Origin: Acheta domesticus
Lineage: Eukaryota > Arthropoda > Insecta > Orthoptera > Gryllidae
Direction of reading: 5' to 3'
NCBI GenBank assembly: GCA_031308135.1
Contig: JAHLJT010009436.1
Coordinates: forward strand, 158,158,099 to 158,222,098
Length of the DNA: 64,000 nt
The translations under genes were made by a program, and so were the position numbers. Positions 33,441 through 45,986 of this stretch are shown one piece after another. The notes beneath the pieces are model-generated. The model was given only the letters and a program-made list of their open reading frames with translations. It ran no database searches and was not told the DNA's origin. How positions within the stretch are numbered: position 1 is the first letter of the stretch; every line of letters starts with the position of its first letter.

Positions 33441-34924
33441 CTGCTGGTAATTTACTTGTGGTACTCTCGACAACATAATCTTAAAAAAAAGAATGAACAT
33501 GATTTTAACAAATACATATTGTTGAGCTTACATGGCTTCATGTGTATGTATGTAGGCACTGTTTTGTATCAGAACAGCCTGCACTGCAGCCTACACGGCT
33601 CTACAGTGCCCTGTCCCCCAGGCCTCTTGCAAGTTTCTGCAGCACACGAGTTTCCGAGACAGTTTCCCTTTCTGGTACATTATCCGTTCTGTTCAGTGTC
33701 AGGTGAGCGTCGCCCCCGCCTATTGGCGTAGCCCCAAGGCCCATTGCATCTTTATTTTCGATACTGAATGGAGCTCTCGAGGTACCCCGTGGGGCCATCT
33801 CAAGTAAGCTACCCGATATCTGCTAGTGGATATTGGCTTCAAGGGGAAACGATTCACGCTTAAAGGGTGATGCATGATGCTTGGGTCTGCCCCACCGTGC
33901 GACAACATCCCGGTTGTATGAATCGGGAACAGAACCGTCCAAGTACAATATGTGAAGCATAACTCTCCAGGACCGATCAACAATGAAAATATATTGTTAA
34001 AAAGTGTAAGTGGTGAATGGTAGGTGTAAGTGGTAAACAACACAAAGGTAAACATGGATGCCTAACCGGAACGCAAGCTCGCGAGCCCACAAGCCGAGCT
34101 TGCTACCGAGGCATTCCTTAGGAACCACTGCCATTTGCATCTGCTCAGTGGCGTTAAACAGAGTTTTATAGAAGTATTATAAAAATATTAAGTGTTAATT
34201 ACAGTTTTCATTCTTGGTCGTGTGTTGGCATTAACGAAAGTGTATATTGATCTATTTACTTATTTTATTTAATTAAGCACCAGATAATTTATTTTGAGAA
34301 TTATTATTGTTAGGATACAGTGCTACGTGTGATTTTAGAGAATTTACACGTGAATTAAGAGATATTGTAACTAACGTTTTGCATATGGGTTTAAAGGTTT
34401 TTAAAAGTTTACAAAATGATGATATTCTACATTTAGACATTGTAAGAAAGAAGATAATGTTTCTATTCTCAGATCTTTTTTCAATCGAAAATTGTAAAGA
34501 AAGCAAGGAGCCTTAATAACGTCTATAATTACCTTGTTTTCGAACAATTCTGAAATTAAGGAAGCAATAATCAACTGATATACTTCTTTAATTTCAAAAA
34601 TAACATCGTGAACGTAGAATTAGTGGGTATGAATTGAATCACAAAAATTGTTAGTGTCGTTATCGTATAGCAAAAAATGTAGAACTGATGTCCGCTATTC
34701 AGGTGACTAATATGGCAAACATTCACACTACATGTTTTGTTTTCTGAATTACCTCGTCGCATCAGTCTAACCGAGCACAGATGCTGCTGAAAGTTTTGTT
34801 ACTTCTAAGAATTGTGTTTCACGTTTTAACGCAAACTTCATCGAAAAAGATGAGAGTGAAATGTTGGTAGTAGTGGAGCGTGTACGGAGCAAGATGAAGG
34901 CGTCAATGATGGAATGCCAGATAA
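33441..34924. other. Mixed DNA, possible old repeat at 33690-34125
   Basis: 33690-34125 is mid-GC with words typical of dispersed repeats (e.g. 'gaggtaccccgtggggcc') but has no second copy here. 34130-34860 is AT-rich with nothing recognised. Confidence 0.35.
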
Positions 34925-35480
34925 GAGGCATCAGAGATGCCGCACCCAGCGCCGTCAGCCGTCACTGTGATCGCCGTCCCTTCGCCACAGCAGGCGCCGC
35001 CGCCCGAAACGGCCGCCGCTTCCTGGAACGTTCGATCGCCTCCGGGGAATCGCAAAAACAGAGGCCTCTCCCCCTCCCCTTCCAGCCCGCGCGGCGTTGC
35101 ACGTCGCGGTTTACACAGCGGACGCCGCCAGATTGCGCTGTCGGGCGCGGTCAGCAGGGGGCGTGGTGCGGCGAGGCCAGGCGACGCGCTGAGCCTCGCC
35201 CCGCCCCGCCCCGCCCCGCCCCCTCACCGCGCCACCCCGCCCCGCGCCGCTCCGCCCCGTGCCGCCCTGCCCCGCCCCGCGCCGCCCCGCCCCGCGCCGC
35301 CCCGACCCGCTCCGCCACGCCCCGCCACGCCCCGTACCACCCAGTCTCGTTCCTACCCACCCAGCCTTACACAAGCAGCCCCGCCCCTTCCTGCCACGCT
35401 TAGCCCCGAGTAACCCCGCCCAACCCTGCCCAGCCCAGACCAATCCCGAACCCAACCAAACCTGCCCAGCTTCGTCCATA
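34925..35480. promoter_or_regulatory. CpG island 11 with long GC-box array
   Basis: GCCCC/CCGCC pentamers run almost without a break at 35192-35340, the longest such array here. Frames of 158-192 codons on both strands are explained by the array. G-rich on the minus strand, hence G-quadruplex potential. Confidence 0.6.
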
Positions 35481-35730
35481 CCCGACAGCACCTGACCATA
35501 CGCGACCGCACCCGACCGCACCTGACCGCACCCGACCGCACCCGACTGCACCCGACCGCACCCGACCGCACCCGACCGCACCCGACCGCGCCCGACCGCA
35601 CCCGACCGCACCCGACCGCACCCGACCGCACCCGACCGCACCCGACCGCACCCGACCGCACCCGACCGCACCCGACCGCACCCGACCACACGCGATCACA
35701 CGCGATCACACCCGACCACACCCGTGCATA
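35481..35730. repeat. 10-bp minisatellite, 25 units
   Basis: Units of CCCGACCGCA in constant 10-bp register from 35481 to 35730. The centre is near-perfect, with edge variants CGCGATCACA, CCCGACCACA and CCTGACCATA at both sides. The minus-strand valine/arginine/serine/glycine frames are artefacts. Confidence 0.95.
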
Positions 35731-35921
35731 CCCATCCAGCACTGGATATTTCCAAATTGCTGCATTGAACGATGCTTGATATTGAAAAAGGATGAAATGA
35801 GAATTGAAATATTATTTTATACACAAGAAAAATGGTAACCTACGTGCGTGTTTGAGGTGAGGTGAGCGCGTGTAAGAGTGCTGCTATGTGCTGACGCCAA
35901 CTGCCCTCTGTTGTGTTGCAG

Positions 35922-35984
35922 GTGAACTGAGGTGTCCCCGGCCTTCGCTTCCCCTCCCGCGCGCGGCCCGGACTCCGACGATAT
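35922..35984 (+). other. Candidate short 5' exon ending in a start codon
   Basis: A good 3' splice site (pyrimidine-rich 'tgccctctgttgtgttgcag') precedes a 63-bp GC-rich segment. That segment ends ACGATATG directly before a strong donor GTGAGTAC. The layout fits a 5' UTR exon whose last three bases are the initiator ATG, with coding sequence downstream outside the window or unrecognised. The 63-bp segment has a stop (TGA) near its start in one frame, which is no objection for UTR. No downstream exon was found, so this is a hypothesis. Confidence 0.3.
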
Positions 35985-37179
35985 GGTGAGTACCTCTGCC
36001 CCCACGTCTGGGCCTCGAGACACACTTTACATTTATTTGAACTGCAATTGGGTATGACCCGGTGGCAGTTGATTAACAATAATTACAATAATAATAAGAT
36101 AATAAAAAAGTACTATATAAAACGATGCAATTATCATACTATCTCTAATATTAAGTGTTATAACAATTATTTCAACTCTTCTATGATATACAACAATTAT
36201 TTGTTAGTGATAATAAAAATCAGTATGAACCACATAGATATTGGCTAAATTAGATTGAAAAAACGCATTTATCACGTTCACTACACTTCACTGCACTACA
36301 CTACACTCTTTTGCATTGGATTACTAACCAGAAGTTTATTTGCCAGGAAATTCCTTCATTTTCGGCCGGGAACTTCCTATTTTTTAAAATTATTATATGT
36401 AACATCTTAAGAAGTACAACGCTCGGACATTAATTCGTAATGCAAAAGCAATTCTCGTTTAACGGAATGTCCATAATGAATTGTGAAAAAACTACCGCAA
36501 ACTTCCAAATAAACACGCGGCAAATTGTGCACGCGTATATTGGATTCAGTTAAATTACAGTTTACAAATTTTAAAATTAAATTGTATCGTTGCATGTTAA
36601 TAATATTTCAGAATATTTAAAGTTTCATTTCTAAGAATATACCTCTGAAAATAAGCTCATTTGGTAGAAGTATTTTATTGATGCAATGTTTCGCTTGATT
36701 GTTATTTCACAGAATTAATTTCACTTTTTCCTAATAATTCTCTTCTTGACACGTTGTAAAATTAACAACTTTTGTACAAATTACATTTGTGCGAAGATAA
36801 GTGTTTCACCATATGTTTCAGCAATTAATGTGTGTCCTTATATATCAATGATGTATGCACATTGAATTCTCGTTGGGAGTGAATCTAGGGTAATAACAAC
36901 GATTTTTACATCGTTTATTGCGCCCATCAGCATAAACTAATACGATTACTTCAATTACCAAACTTTTGTATACCTATAGATGTTATAAAGAAAACAAGTA
37001 CAATAGATTATTAGAATGTAAGTAAATACTGAACTTCAATAAATATTTTCACTTTTAGAGTTCGTGGATAGTTAACACTTAAACACTTTGATAGTGCCTT
37101 TTCTAAGCAGAATGACGGTATTAATTCGCGCATCATAAAATGATTAACTATAGACTACTCTACGGAGTATATTGAAAAG
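35985..37179. other. AT-rich DNA, nothing recognised
   Basis: If the exon at 35922-35984 is real, this would be the start of its downstream intron. No other signal seen. Confidence 0.4.
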
Positions 37180-38150
37180 TATAAGATTTTCTTCTCATTC
37201 AACATTGGCCAGAGAAAAAGTGACTCCAGTGAGCGCTATAGCGCAACAACTTGTGTTGTTTTCGCCTCGCAAGCAAAAGCACGAAAGCAAGTGTGCTGTG
37301 AGGCTGAGACGCATGCCAGTCACGAATGGCACCTCCGAAAACCGCTGTCCTTGTGCGCGCCTTCAAAGGGAGCTCGTGACGGCGTCATGCGCTCCTCGCC
37401 GTCGTCTGCATACGCGTCCCACAGGCGTCGGCTCCGAGAACTGACGCCGTCCCATCTGCCGTCCTCATCTCAGTCGCGGCCTCGCTGCCACTTTCCATCT
37501 CCTCCCTACCAAAACTGACCCCATCGTTTCTGTCATTTTCATTTCAGGCGTCGTCACTGCTGCTCTTACCGATTCCGTTTTCTTTCTCCATATTCACCCG
37601 CCAGTCCTCTTATTCATCATCCCTGCAGCAATACCTCATTCCTCCGATCGCTGATGCCTCCCCAGCCGCCATCCCTTTTGTCCTCCCATTTCCATCCTCT
37701 TTCTCCCGATTCCGTGCGCTCTCCACTCTTGCTGTCCATGCCACGTCAGTGTCTGCGTCTTCCAAAAGCTGTCGCCATCTCGTCTGCCGTCCTCATCGCA
37801 TACACTATTCCTCTTATTTGCTTCTCTTCGTTTTCTGGCGCCCGAAGCTGTCGCTATCCAGTGCGCTCTCCTGGCCATTTCATGCGCCATCCTACCTGCT
37901 ACCCGCACCTTATTGGTGCCCGTTCTCTTCTGCGGCTGGAACGTCCCCACCGCCGCCGCCGCCGCCGCCGCGCTGTCCTCCCTCGGCGTCGAGTCCTCAC
38001 GTCCTCACCGGGGATTGCGTCTCGCGAGGTCGCTTCGAGGCACGTGCCCCCGGCGCCCGCCGAGCAGGCATTTCGCTGCCGGCGCCGACGCCAGACCTCC
38101 GCGGAAGAGGGGTGCGCCGGGCTGTGCATGAGAAAGATGTCTACGTTACG
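37180..38150. promoter_or_regulatory. Pyrimidine-rich and CpG-rich island 12
   Basis: C/T-rich on plus from 37400, then CpG-dense to about 38120, with GCCGCC repeats near 37950. A donor-like 'ttacGTAAGTGAAT' lies at about 38147. The 167-codon plus frame (37654-38157) is arginine/serine/proline-rich with no family motif, and I do not call it a gene. Confidence 0.4.
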
Positions 38151-38640
38151 TAAGTGAATTTGTTGCTAAGTGAGTGCATTCTAGAATATACGAGAGGAAT
38201 TTGTGTGCAGACTGCTTCTGTACGAGTTCACGTGCGCCTTACGTGATCGTATTGATCCTGTCCTCTGCATGAGCTCTACATGAGCATCGGTCGGAAATTC
38301 TCGTACGTGTCTATGCCAGGTGTTCATTTATTATATTTAAAGATGTGTAAGAGAGCAAGCACACATAAATATCATTGCCTTATTAGAATGTGAACCACAA
38401 GCAACATTAGTACAACAATTACTCAACAAGTATACTTCCATGTAATGATGACAGATGAATTTGCACGATGTTTTATGTAGGAGCATTTCGCATATAAAAC
38501 GAGAAGGAAAAAAGAAGAGGTTTTCAGAGAACAGTGGAAGGTTCTGCAGAAAGAAAGAGAGACAGAAGAAGTAGCAGGGAAAACTGAATCCTAGAGACGT
38601 AAACAGAGCTAATTTAATAAAGGAAATGGAGAGATGGAAT
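38151..38640. other. AT-rich to purine-rich DNA
   Basis: Nothing recognised; A/G-rich from 38490. Confidence 0.4.
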
Positions 38641-38739
38641 TGTGAGATATTCCGCCAAAAAGAAAGAAAGAGGCGCAGGTGGGAGTGGCGAGGTAGAAAG
38701 GAGCGGTGGAGCAGAAAGAGATAATGAAGTTGCAAACCG

Positions 38740-39120
38740 CGTAGGCAGGGAGGACGCGACGGGGCTCGGAATATTAGAACAGACGAGGGCGCGCTCGAAG
38801 CGCGGCGTCGGCGCCGTGGCTTGGGGGGGGACGGGGAGGGGGGCGCTGTTGCCCCTATTCCCGGCGCGGCGGCCAGGGAGCCGAGGAGCAGGTAGACGGA
38901 GCGGAGCGGAGTGGAGCGGAGTGGGGCGCGGGCGCGAGCAGCCGAGTGGGACGGCCGCCAGAGCGCACCCTGCCCCGCCCCACCCCGCCCCGCCGCGCCC
39001 CACCCACCCCGCCCCGCCGCGCCCCGCCCCGCCCCACCTCGCCTCGCCTCGCCCCGTCCCCCAGCTGTCTCCTGCGACGCGTTGCAGGGGATGGGACGTG
39101 GGGAGATAGCGTGGGCGCCT
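38740..39120. promoter_or_regulatory. CpG island 13 with GC-box array
   Basis: A GGAGCGGAGTGGAGCGG tandem (about 38896-38925) is followed by CCCCGCC/CACCCC pentamers at 38969-39060, C-rich on plus. Frames of 75-155 codons are low-complexity. Confidence 0.5.
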
Positions 39121-39159
39121 GGGTCTGTCGTAACAGGGGGGACGGGGGACACTTCATTG

Positions 39160-39705
39160 ACGGTTCATTTTGATTGATTAGTGATTCCGAGCGCGTCAAC
39201 TACTAATGGTATTAGTTCCTTAAGTGCGGTACTTGTTTTCCTTGGGAGGTGGTGGTGATCTTCCCGCGCTAGATGGTAAGATCCAGCGCCAGCCTAACGT
39301 CGGCTAGCGGGGTTTCCCCCAACGGGGTATGTCCCACCAACGGGACACCGCCCCAACCGGGAAAAGCTCCGAGCACCCGGTCTTCCGGCACATGTTGTAA
39401 TGTAGTGCATGTTAGTGTGTGTGTAAGCAAGGGATGAGAATAAGAGAAGAAAGAGGAAGAAAAGATAGCGTGCAGTCCATTTGTTAGGGTATTTCTCCAG
39501 CATTCGCCTGGCGTTGATCGGAGAAAGCACGGAAAACTACTGATCAGAGCAGCCGTTCGCTAGCATTCTCCTCCAGTCAGCGACTGGATTCGACCTAGCT
39601 TTTTAGTTGGTATCGAAAATTCTGCCACCGTCAGGACTCGAACTTAGGTCCTTCCGGTCAGAGGCGTAGCAGTGACAACAGCTGAGCCACGTCTCTCGGT
39701 TTGTT
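39160..39705 (-). mobile_element. SINE-A, full-length, minus
   Basis: Reading on minus, the tRNA-like head lies at about 39705-39620 (A-box TGGCTCAGCTG, B-box AGTTCGAGTCC). The SINE-A body follows and the tail ends TAATCAATCAAAA at 39160-39180. About 545 bp, matching the 6.8 kb copy. Confidence 0.88.
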
Positions 39706-39709
39706 AGAC

Positions 39710-40260
39710 AGTTAATAGGGCGATCGAAGGGCGTGGGGTGCCACGGCAGCAACGCGGAGGCTTGGTGTGAGAAGGGCACAGCGGTGGGGGGTGGGGTGAG
39801 GAGAGCGGTTTGAATCCAAACCGAAGGAGGGAGGGGGAATGCATGGGAGAGTGGCCGGATCACTGCGAGGGAGGCGTGGAGGGGAGGGCCACGTCAGAGA
39901 ATACTGTGCTGAGGCAAGAGAGGGGTGTGTCTCAGGAGAAGTTTTGGAGAGCGAACGGAGGGGCGGAGCAGGTGGCGAGGACTGGGCGAGGGCGGCGCCG
40001 CGAGGGGTCCTCCGTGCCAAATTACGCGCCGGGACATTTAAATGGACGTGACGCTCCCTCGCAAACAGGGCGGCGGGGCGAGGACGGGGACGGGGGCGTG
40101 GGCGGGCCCTGCCCTGCCGTGCCCTGGGTGGCCACTTTGCAGGCGCCGCGCTGACCCACGGGCAGCTCAAAGGAAGGGGAGGCCCTGATGGAAGCGCTGG
40201 GGGCCGCAGCGGAGGGGCGACCCCTTGCGCGCCAACGAAAGCAGCGCCGAAAATACGCAC
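39710..40260. promoter_or_regulatory. G-rich CpG island 14
   Basis: G-rich on plus (GGGTGGGG, GGACGGGGACGGGGG). The 200-codon minus frame is proline/arginine-rich and composition-driven. Confidence 0.45.
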
Positions 40261-43200
40261 ATTCAGCGTCTCTACGTAAACTGAAGACCTTGGGGCAATA
40301 ACATGCAGTGCCACATTTCTAATGAAATTGACGTATTAGTGTCTTTTGATGCCTAATAGATGTATCTACATGCTGGTTTTTTATTTTAAAGATTTGCGTC
40401 AAGATGGCAGTGTAATTCATAAATGAATGTTCTTTATCCCAATGTGTAGAATGCAATGTCTAAACCTTTACTTGTCGTTTTCTCAAAACTTACGTATAGT
40501 GGCATAGCATGTTATTGCCCTGAGGTCTTCAACTGTAGTAAGCACGTCCGAAGGAAACAGCGTCATGTAAAGTGGTGGTCTCCCTCAGGCACAGTCGTGT
40601 ATTTGATCTCAGATGTTTGAGTAACGATTTTGCTGGTTGAATTTTATTTTTACGCCTTTGATATGATTTTATGTATAAAATTCAAAGTGAATAAAGTAAG
40701 TCACGTGTTTGCGACGGATAAATAAGTAGCAATTGGCATCGTAAGGAGATATGCTGATTATTGTCATAAACAGAGAGAACGTCTCTGAAACCCGAAAGAA
40801 ATAATATTATTAAAAATCTCGAAGTCGATGACAAGAGGTACGGAATTCAAGTTGTGGCTTCGCTAGGGGTCTAAGTTTATTTCCTTCTTTCAAACAAACG
40901 CGCACATTATTTTAGGGTAGTGACGTCACCTCTTTCGATACTTCGTTTTTGTGACCAAACCTTCAGAACAAATACTGTTGTCGTGGATTTTATCCATCCG
41001 TAAATATTCACTCAATATCAATTAAATTTCTTTAAGTATTTATGACGCAGTAAATGATTTTAAATCATGAGTGGGACGTATTGGTTGAAGCTTTTGAGGT
41101 TCAAGCTTTTGAGCGCATCCAACAGTCATGCGATTATAAAAAGGGCGTTACAGAACCCTGCACAACAATTTCGTTTCTGCTTCTTGTAAGTAACAATCAC
41201 AGTGCTCCTACTTCTTCGTAGTGATACCATCCCGTCACGCGAGAACTGTCTTGCAAAGAACAATGTTTCAAACTATTTTAGTAAAGAATTCTTTGAATAC
41301 TACGTGTTGAGATAGATGAGGGCGGAATTGTGACACTTTCATTTCAGGACTGACTTTTCAAGTTAATTGCATTCATAACTCAGATGGACTCTTATTAAAA
41401 ATACTTCGAAGTTACTTCTTGTCGTAGAGATGGATTTCAATTGCAGGGTAATCTTTTACATTTGGTCATGGAGTTGGGATTACTTGGGAACTTTGCTGGT
41501 CAGCTTATCATTCTCTAGTGTTACCAAGCCACTGTGCCACAATCTACTATACATAAGCCAAAAGTACACAAGATGTACTTGTTCGTGCTGTAATTAATGT
41601 AGAACTAAGATACATTGAAGTAAATATTTCGGAATATAATATTCGTGAAACTACTGCATTTTATATATTTCTGTTAAAAATACATATTTTGAATATATTC
41701 TGACTACAAATATAATTGTAGAATATCATGAAAACTAAAAACCGTATGAAGAACACGTTGATGCAATTAAGAACATTTCATGGAGATACCGAATGCCTGT
41801 GCAAAGGGACTACCTAACGTTGAGGGGCAAATATAACACGTACGACTCCGTAACATGCAATACTACAAGTGTGCCCTTGGCAAAAAATCAAAACCCCCCA
41901 AAATATTGTTTCACGTCGTCCAGTAATTCTCTCCAAAACTAATGAAATGAGGGAGGGTTATAAATTCTGGAAAAATACAATCCGTATTCACTGTGAATGT
42001 GGAGTTAAATATGTTACTGAAAATAAAATAGAATTTTTTCAATTTATCAAGATCTGTATAAGTAGGTTGTGAAGTACAGGAGGATTCCGGCTATAACCTA
42101 AAAATGTAATGTATCACTTATAATTACGTTAATTAAAAGCGTTTTGTAAAGGGACATGTGTTAAGCGATTGCTGAACATTGCGTTTATTATACAATTACT
42201 AATAATTGCATTGAAAATCAATCAATCTTCGAACTTTCAAAGAAATCGCTAAATTTGCTTCGCCAATTGTAATCTCATGATAGGTATAACCTCACCTTTA
42301 CACGCTTGGCGAAATGTCGACTGCTTTCGATTTCGACTCACCAAACAAAACGACCTAAAGCAACTTCAGTTGTAGTGATGTTCCTGAAAATAAGGAAATG
42401 AGTAAATAGAAACAGATAAGCTACATGACAGTGGCTTTATGTTCGCCTTGAAGTCATCTACTTTTCGACTGGTATGATTGCCCATTATTTCTATTCGCGA
42501 ATAAGAGAAATGACAACATTTTGAAAGCCCACTACCTTTCATTTAATGAAAAAATACCGAAATATAATTGAGTAGACTGCTAAAATTTCTTTCTGAGTGA
42601 ACATCCTTAGTGCTTTAAATACACAGGCAATTTACGTAGTAAAAAGTATATTACGAGAAACACGTAGATTATGGACAAAGCATGTAACGAAGTAGCTATA
42701 GGAATCCATATTTTTAGCAGACATTTTCCTTATTCATTAATTAATTTGAGTTTCCTCCGTTAGCATTGCACGGAAATCCATGCTATATTATTTCTTCACG
42801 CTCATACTTTCTCTTTGCGTTCGGGGAAGGGTCGCTCGCGAGCTGAGAGTCCCTCGACGAGAGGTGACGAACACATCATTTCAGCCGCCTCAAAGGCACA
42901 TCTTAAGAGACGTGATATTCACAGAAGAAATATTCCAAAACAACAAATCAGAAAATAATATTGTGAGGCCAACGCTTATTTAATCTCAAAATAATGGATA
43001 GAGTGGTGGATAAGTGGCCGAGTGGTGGCGGCAAAGAGCGTCACGTGATTCGTGGTTTTTAGAGACTGCCCGAAATAACTAATATACTTTCGATTTCTGA
43101 TATAGATTTTCAAAAGTAACTCCACCCAAAGAAATATCTAATTTTGAAAGACGTGTGATGACTTTCTTTTCACTGTGAACATCTAGTGTAAAGTGAGGTA

Positions 43201-44730
43201 ACAAAGTGTCTTAAGAACTAAGAACTAAAATAACAGTATAGATACAAGTGTATCTACAAACACAAAAAAGTGTGTTTTTAATTTAAATTTGAAACTAAGA
43301 GGACGCTAATGGGCTAGCTCTTAGAACAATTTTTATTTCATAATATTTTAGATCAAAAGAAAATTGCTTATTACTCAATAAGACTAGTTTGTAATGTTTA
43401 TAAAAATAAAAAAACCTGTGAACTTATGCCTAGCGAATTCATATGTAAATTCATTAATAAAACGAATAACTCAGTGTCTCTCCACTTCCTGATTACATTG
43501 GTACAAGAAAGAGAAATACTAAACGTTGTTTTGAATAACACTCCGATCAATTCTTATTTTAATCCGGGAAAACTAAAATATTTTGTAATTCATTTGTATA
43601 TATTTTTTCGACCGGTTCGGTGAGATGCAGTTAATCTCCCTAAATCAACACCCTGATTATCGTGCACAGTTTGCCCCACCACTAGTGACATTTCGGAAAT
43701 ACGATTAGCGTTCCTAATGAAACGAGTTTCATAGTCATGTTTCCAACTAAAAAGCACGATAGACACCAATAATGAGAATGAAAATGTGATTTTAGTCAGC
43801 TAATTACCAGAGAAATTGCCATTTGTTTCATGGAATTGTTTGGAATACCTGATTGCTGGTTCATGTTAATATAATAACTTTTATGAATAAGTTTATTATA
43901 GGTTTTGGCATATACGCGTGGATCAGATTAAATGATTTTGACTGAAAGTAATTAAACTTATTTCATGGTAATAAAAGCTCTGTATTTTCAGGAAATTAAA
44001 TTATTTCATATCAACAACATGTTTTATAATTTTTTTATATTCTGTTATGAATTGTTCGTAATAATCATTAACATTCTTAATAGAGTAAAATAATTAATAA
44101 ATAGTTTCTCAATAATGAGTGATTAATTTTTGGGATGGCATTTACTCGAGGACAACAGGATGACACGATCTTGCCTTAGCGTAGGAGTATGTATTTCATT
44201 ATTTCTATTTGCAGAATTTATTTAGTCTTTTAATACCTAGTATGTCAGTTCAATACATTTATTTAGTTTACAAACTACTCTTCGTGCAATCACTAAATTC
44301 TCATTTATGAGTGTATTATATTTTTTTAAAGTAATTTTTCAATGTTAATTAATTTTGTAGTTTTATTTCAACAGTTTTGGGGGTAGAATTTATGACCTTG
44401 AGTCTACTATATTCCCCATAGGACCACTGTAGAATACAACAAGGTTTGAACGAATTATTGTTTTTTTTTATATTTAACAATTGTGCCCTTGGATACGACC
44501 TCATTGAACAACTCCAGAAATCAAATGCATTCCTGGAAATTTGTTTATTAATAGCTCATGGGATTCTAGCATTACTACCTAATTTTGACTCCCCTATTAA
44601 ATATTAGGAAATGAGATAGTGGCTTTGCTGAGATTTATCCACTTATTATACCTTATCTTATTTTTATGCGGCGTGAATGAGTAGAGAATAGTAGCTGTCT
44701 GTCGTAGGATTTAATTGTGTCAGGATACTC
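40261..44730. other. 4.4 kb AT-rich DNA without recognised repeats
   Basis: The longest stretch here without SINEs or islands. Features seen: a TATA/donor pair at 41135-41191, a tRNA-like A-box word 'gataagtggccgagtggtgg' near 43008, and a TCACGTGA E-box near 43042. No exon can be named. Confidence 0.45.
41135..41191 (+). promoter_or_regulatory. Candidate core promoter with nearby splice donor
   Basis: TATAAAAAG at 41135-41143 would place a start site near 41165. A donor TTCTT|GTAAGT follows at about 41185. A 20-base first exon would be short but not unknown. No Inr or downstream exon confirms it. Confidence 0.2.
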
Positions 44731-44734
44731 CTAG

Positions 44735-45050
44735 ATGCCACGAGAGTGGCGTGGTACGTTCAGGCCTTCGAAAAGCCATTGCGTTGTACCAGGTTTGAAT
44801 CCGCGAACTGAGTGTGCGAATCAGGCCTGCTGGCTACGGCCTCGCTCGGGTGGACTTGGGCGAACGCCCTGGGCGAGCCCCCAGCGCGGCCCACGAGCCC
44901 ATCAGGCGAAGGCCGCGCGGAGCAAGCGGCGACTTCCAGGGGGCCGTGACGAGCTTCAATAAAAGCAATTAATATGCAAAATTCAGCCGCGGAGCGCCAT
45001 TGAGCGGGCGGGACACGAAGGCGGATGGAACGGGGTCCAAGGAAGCGCAG
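44735..45050. promoter_or_regulatory. CpG island 15 with homeodomain-type sites
   Basis: GC-rich to 44940, then 'caataaaagcaattaatatgcaaaa' (44958-44982). This packs a Caudal-like TTTATTG (reverse), CAATTAAT and an octamer-like ATGCAAA, before GC-rich sequence resumes. The contrast inside an island is enhancer-like; inference. Confidence 0.4.
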
Positions 45051-45885
45051 AAGCAGAGAAAGAAAAGGGCGAATAACGAAGGCAAAGGTAAAGAATTGAG
45101 AAAATCTCGGACAGTGACTACAAGGAACAGATCGAATTATTCGTGCTGAGTGGTGTTTCGTAATGTTCTTTTCGGGTGGACTAGTGAAGCTAAAAGATGT
45201 TATAAAAACCTTGGATGTCAGTATGTCTATTTTCTAGTGTAGTATGGGGTGTTTCGTGCGAAAATGGTTACAGTTATTCCGAAACGTTGCGTCTTGTGGC
45301 TGCTTTGAAAATTACGAGGTCGTGAGACTCTGCGCAGAGAAGTGTGTACTTGAGATGCGGATAAGCATTATTTAAGCGCACAAGGCTCATTATGAACATG
45401 AGAATCCATAACCTAAAACGAATGACTGCGGCTCGGCAAAACATTAGACAAACAAATATTCAAGTAATTAAATAATCCCTCGAGGCTATAAAACAAGTGA
45501 GCGCTAACGGTGCTCTTTAATATAAAATGATAAGGTAAAATATCCAATTTGGTCTAGTCCCTGTTCTAAGGATGATGATTATAAGTAGGTTCCGTCTGAT
45601 TGCGATTCTAATAAATTATTATATTTTAAAAATAGGAAGCTTGACATTCAGTATCTCCAGGTGGGAATCGAAACCAAAACTGCCCCAACACTCCTTTTGG
45701 AGCGAAAAGAAAAATTGACTGTGGTGAACCGGAAAAAATATTGACGTTAAAATGAATAAATTAGACTTATTCAATATTTAACTTATTTCAGCTTACAACT
45801 TCGATAATTATTTAAATTGCTATAAAATTGTGATACGTCATTTTTGAAGCAATAACTATTTTTTTATTACCAAAAATATATTACA
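45051..45885. other. AT-rich DNA, nothing recognised
   Basis: No gene or repeat recognised. Confidence 0.4.
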
Positions 45886-45887
45886 CA

Positions 45888-45978
45888 ACCAGGCATGGAT
45901 AGCCGAGGTCGTTAAGGTTGAAGGGCCGTAACTCTCTTGTGCCTGAATGGTCGCGGTTTCGAATCACGCCTGGGACAT
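45888..45978 (+). repeat. tRNA-like SINE-C head
   Basis: 'gcatggatagccgaggtcgtt' (A box) and 'gcggtttcgaatcac' (B box) at the spacing of a Leu/Ser-type tRNA, followed by 'gcctgggacatg'. Resembles the fragment at 25809. It directly abuts the Tc1 fragment. Confidence 0.55.
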
Positions 45979-45986
45979 GTACACGA

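Noticed and set aside
35111..35742. Minus-strand ORFs of 99-192 codons rich in Gly, Arg, Val
   Set aside because: They consist of the 10-bp minisatellite and the GC-box array.
37654..38157. 167-codon ORF followed by a GTAAGT donor as a coding exon
   Set aside because: Residues are Arg/Ser/Pro-rich as expected from the C/T- and CpG-rich DNA; no motif, and other frames in the same place are equally open.
39712..40314. 200-codon minus-strand ORF
   Set aside because: Composition-driven in a G-rich island, with overlapping open frames on plus and no domain.
45888..45975. Functional Leu/Ser tRNA gene
   Set aside because: Similar spacing to a long-arm tRNA, but the acceptor ends do not pair and the B box is altered (GGTTTCGAATC).
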